A stretch of 64,000 nt of DNA from Lepraria neglecta (lineage: Eukaryota > Ascomycota > Lecanoromycetes > Lecanorales > Stereocaulaceae): contig CM065648.1 of NCBI GenBank assembly GCA_033220425.1, positions 2,914,001 through 2,978,000 of the forward strand. Reading direction: 5' to 3'. Every line of letters begins with the position of its first letter. Positions within the stretch are counted from its first letter, which is position 1. Of the stretch, positions 60,702-64,000 are shown piece after piece. The notes beneath the pieces are model-generated. The model did not search any database and was not told the DNA's origin. It saw only the letters and a program-made list of their open reading frames with translations. Position numbers and translations under genes: made by a program.

Positions 60702-62059
60702 CTAATAAGCATCCTCCATCTCAACGTCTGCTGCCACTTCCACATTGCCGTCACCTTTACCACTACCGTTTCCATTATCATTGCCGTCGCCTAGCTGTGA
60801 ACTTTCCTGAGCCATCTGTGCTAACTGCACATCCAAAGCAGGATCTAAAGCGTTGCTTTCTGCAGCCTGTTGTAGTTGAGAAGCCCCTGTTGCAGAAGAG
60901 CGAGCAGTCGCACCCGCCGTAGATGACCGCCTGCTCGCCTCCCCACGCTCAAGTTGATCCCAACTTTCTGGCGTCCGCGTCGAGTCGTTCCTGATATCTG
61001 CACCCTCTGTATCCCAAAGCTGTGGTCTGTAGTCTCTGAACAGCCCTCCTTTCGCAGTCCGTGCTGTCCGCTTCCTCAAACTGCTGCTTCGCGGTCTACC
61101 AATCTGGCTTGTCCTTCTGAGACTGGTCGTTGGTGTACCATCCTCACCATCTTCGTCTTGTCCGGCCTCACTGGCACGGCACTCGGCCGCCGCTTTCTGC
61201 TGACTGCGCCACCCAGAACCTTGTGGTATTCGTTGTGCAAAGACAGTCACTTGATCCGTTTCACCTCTCGCGGCTTTTGCTGCTATGAGGCGTTCGAGGA
61301 AATTTGCTTGACCTAGGCGAGCACGACTGGGTGCTAAGTTGGGAGGAATTTTGATGGCTGTGGATTTGGGTGATTCTTCTGCTTGGGTTAGGCTCTCGGG
61401 AGCTGGTGTTTGGTTCTGCGGTTCTGCCTGTTTAGATACATTGCGCCGAGAGTCTAGTTGCACTGGGCGAGCGAGGAGCTTGATGCCTGTAGCTGCAAGG
61501 ACGGAGATACCTGGTGCTTCTCGCAGGACCGGATGTGGGAAGTCGGGATCTGGCGTGGTAAGAAGGAGGTCTGTTCCAATTGTAGAGGTCCATTCGCAAG
61601 AGTAAATTTGATTTTGGTAGGAGACGATCGGGTTGGCAGAGTGCAGGTCGAGTATCTGGATTCGATCCTCTGGTTCGAGAGGCGGTCCAGTCTCCTTGAA
61701 GCCATTCTCAGCAAGTTGACTCAGCTCGATCTCATCCTGTGGCGTGGCAGCTGGTTGAGCAGGGTCAGCGGTTGTATTGACGATACCTATCGAGTCATTG
61801 CCAGCTGTCGTAGAAGTAGCGGGCGTTGGTTGCGGCGCTGTGGTGCGTCTTCTCTTCTTGGGACGTAAATTATTCGACGCGGAGGATAAATCGAGGGTCA
61901 CATAGAAGCTCTGCAGGTCATCAGTGACTGGAAGCATGCCTCGTTGAAAGATACGTAAGGTAGTGAGCATACTTCGGTCTCCGTCTCGTGGTATTCATAC
62001 TCACATCCCGAGTCATCATCCTCGGCGATAAAAATATTGGAGGGTGGGCTCTCCGCCAT
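60702..62059 (-). CDS. TFIIIC subunit, Sfc7/GTF3C6 (tau-55)-like (431 aa)
   Basis: Two exons, 62059-61973 and 61910-60702, phase 0. The first encodes an acidic start (FIAEDDDSGCEYEYHETETE). The second begins SFYVTLDLSS and contains the TFIIIC_sub6 core: QILDLHSANPIVSYQNQIYSC, EWTSTIGTDLLLT and GISVLAATGIKLLARPVQL. A basic KKRRRTT patch near the start of exon 2 may be a nuclear signal. The rest is low-complexity, with Gln/Ser/Ala-rich stretches and an acidic DVEMEDAY end. TFIIIC binds the A and B boxes of tRNA genes and recruits TFIIIB and Pol III. The motif order is specific, but the C-terminal half is not conserved. Confidence 0.8.
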
Positions 62060-62582
62060 GACTGAAGAGTTGTAAGAATGAGGGGATGCCAGTGAAGGCC
62101 AGAATCAGGTAGGAAACGCTCCACCACTCTTTGAACCCAGAAGGCGTTTAACTTTGCGGTTGTTCATCTTGGGGGGAATCAACCCTATCAAGCAGCTCAG
62201 ACTGACGCTGCATTGAACATGACTGATGGCTTCACAGGGAATTTTGTCCAGGCTGAAGTAAGCTTCAAAGAGTGCCTACCCTCTCCCAATGACTTAGGAT
62301 TTGGGAAATCAATACCTGCATCCCTAGCATGCCAAGGTGACAGAAATCCGCCCCGGTCTCACCCCCCACCGGGTCTAGTTCTAACAGTGGGGTTCAGATA
62401 GAGTACACTAAAAACGATCTCCAGAGTAGCGGAAACGGTTTTCAGCTGAAGCACACGCGGCTCCAACGATTCTTCAAGAGTGTCCCAGAACAAAACAACT
62501 AGATTTGTGTCCATCATTTTGGATAACCATTCTCCCAGAAACTAGTCATTAGTGATCACGATCGAGAGCGAGGTCCGTTTCA
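62060..62582. promoter_or_regulatory. Divergent intergenic region
   Basis: Between the TFIIIC-subunit gene and the NACHT-protein gene, which point away from each other; both promoters should lie here. No other feature seen. Confidence 0.4.
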
Positions 62583-64000
62583 ATGACTGACCTACTCTCC
62601 GTCTCGGCAGGCGTGGCGGGGTTGGTCTCGCTAGGAATCCAAGTTACGCAGTCGCTAGTCGACTTCTACAATGCTTACAAAAATCGGGACTCGGACCTCG
62701 TTGGCATAACTGGAAGGCTTGAAAGCCTCCTAGATATCTTCCAATGCCTTAAAAAGACGTTATTGGATCGCAATTTCCAAGCGGACGAACAAGCCTTGGT
62801 CAAGAGTATTGAGACATCGATTAAAAACTGCGATGGATTGATTCAGGAACTACAGGACGAGTGTCAGAAGTTGAGCGAGACCTCCCCGAAGGGAATCAAA
62901 GCTGTCGTAAGAGTTGCGGGACGTCGAGTGTTATACCCTTTCCGGCAGAGCACCCTGCAGAAGCTCGATGAAGATATTGGTGAAATACGTGCCAACCTCT
63001 CCTTTGCGTTAGATGTGTTGCAGCTTAAAGACAATGAAAGAATTCAAGATGATATTGATGAGATAAAAACCCTTTTAGACTTGGTCCAAACCAGTCAAAT
63101 CTCATCGAGTCTTCGTGACTGGCTAAATGCACCTGATGCCTTCATCGAACACAATGCGGCATGCTTAAAGAAACATCCTGGCACAGGAACGTGGCTCGTC
63201 GAGAGTCGCCGGTTTTCGACATGGTTGACAGAGGAGAATTCTATTATGTGGCTGAACGGATTTGCGGGGTCTGGCAAGTCAGTCTTGTGCTCAACAGCAA
63301 TACAGCTCGCTCTGCGGCGTCGAGGATCCAACCCTAGCGTCGGGATTGCATTCTTTTATTTTACCTTCAGCGATGAGTCGAAACGAGATGAGTCGGCTAT
63401 GCTACGAGCACTGCTGCTACAACTGTCGAGCCAGCTCCCAGACGGCCATATAGATCTTACTCGGTTATACAATTCATACAAGGCCGGTAGACCTCCATCG
63501 CCGGTGCTGATCGAGTATCTCCGCCGCTTGGCTCAAAGGTTTCACCAGGTGTATATTATGTTAGACGCGCTTGACGAGAGTCCTCGGGATGGACCACGAG
63601 AGTATGTGCTCGACGCGTTAGAGGCAATACGAACCTGGGGCGTACAATGTCTGCATCTCTTCGTCACAAGCCGGGATGAGCCGGACATTCGCGAATCTCT
63701 CAACCTTTCTGACGCCCAACAAGTCATAATGCAAAATGCAGGGATAGACAAGGATATTGCCGACTTCATATCCGGTCGGTTTGATGTAGACCGAAGACTT
63801 CGAAGATTGCTGCCATACCGTGACAAGATCCAAGAGAAATTGGCCAAACGTGCCAAGGGCGTGTAAGTGGATAATAGCGATGGAGTGGTAGCATTAAAAG
63901 ATACCGGCTCACCGTTCTACAGATTTCGATGGGTTGAATGCCAATTTAAGTCTTTGCAGTCGTGTCCTCGCAGTGAAGATCACCTCGACCGCCTACTCAA
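62583..64000 (+). CDS. NACHT-type STAND protein, 5' part (runs off the window)
   Basis: Exon 1 is 62583-63862; an intron with GTAAGT donor and CTACAG acceptor leads to exon 2 from 63923, which reads FRWVECQFKSLQSCPRSEDHLDRLL and continues past the edge. The N-terminal 170 aa (LSVSAGVAGLVSLGIQVTQSLVDFY, then coiled-coil-like helices) is the fungal STAND N-terminal domain common in heterokaryon-incompatibility-type proteins. The NACHT domain has Walker A GFAGSGKS at residues 226-233 and Walker B VYIMLDALDE near 320, then the VTSRDEPDI block. Such proteins are NLR-like sensors of non-self or stress that switch on by nucleotide-driven oligomerisation. The missing C-terminus would hold ankyrin, WD40 or TPR repeats. 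Nothing indicates decay in the visible part. Confidence 0.88.

Noticed and set aside
1-64000. CRISPR arrays, operons, or bacterial-type elements
   Set aside because: The sequence is fungal with spliced genes; no regularly spaced palindromic repeats and no polycistronic layout were seen.

Overview
The window is nuclear DNA of a filamentous ascomycete (Pezizomycotina). The genes carry short GT-AG introns of about 45-100 nt with CTAAC/CTGAC-like branch sites. Conserved eukaryotic housekeeping genes (ISU1, CSN3, PRO2, an SR splicing factor, eL18, a mitochondrial carrier, a TFIIIC subunit) sit beside fungus-specific families (laccase, Zn2Cys6 regulator, PKS-NRPS, NACHT/STAND protein). I cannot name the species. 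Exon models were built by hand from splice signals, reading phase and family motifs; no search was run.

Left part (1-16.9 kb): gene-poor and rich in decayed genes. It holds a three-exon secreted protein, a METTL21-like methyltransferase, a GC-rich element of about 600 bp with imperfect terminal inverted repeats, a broken Cys-rich secreted-protein gene, an apparently intact seven-exon laccase, a heavily damaged subtilisin gene, and a PTH11/rhodopsin-type membrane protein gene interrupted by one nonsense codon.

Middle (16.9-40.6 kb): a secondary-metabolite cluster. An alpha/beta hydrolase of the Fus2/OrfZ type is transcribed away from a 4,057-residue PKS-NRPS hybrid (KS-AT-DH-cMT-KR-ACP-C-A-T-R). 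Next come a secreted aspartic-protease-like protein with altered active-site motifs, a 14-TM MFS transporter and a Zn2Cys6 regulator. The megasynthase has no enoyl reductase domain and no trans-ER gene lies in the window. The R domain keeps its Tyr/Lys pair, which favours release of an amino-aldehyde. The likely scheme is assembly of a methylated polyketide on one amino acid, reductive release, further processing by the hydrolase, export by the transporter and control by the regulator. The product is unknown.

Right part (41.7-64 kb): a relic iron-type alcohol dehydrogenase and F-box gene remnants give way to a compact housekeeping block. It contains a sarcosine/dimethylglycine-type methyltransferase, ISU1, CSN3, a small membrane protein, PRO2, a secreted protein, an SR-type RNA-binding protein, a CoA/nucleotide-type mitochondrial carrier, ribosomal protein eL18, a TFIIIC Sfc7-like subunit, and the start of a NACHT-type STAND protein that runs off the right edge.

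Points most worth checking are the 51-nt intron that hides an in-frame TAA between the PKS and NRPS halves, the pseudo-aspartic protease in the cluster, the cluster of disabled genes to its left, and the frame problem at the start of PRO2.
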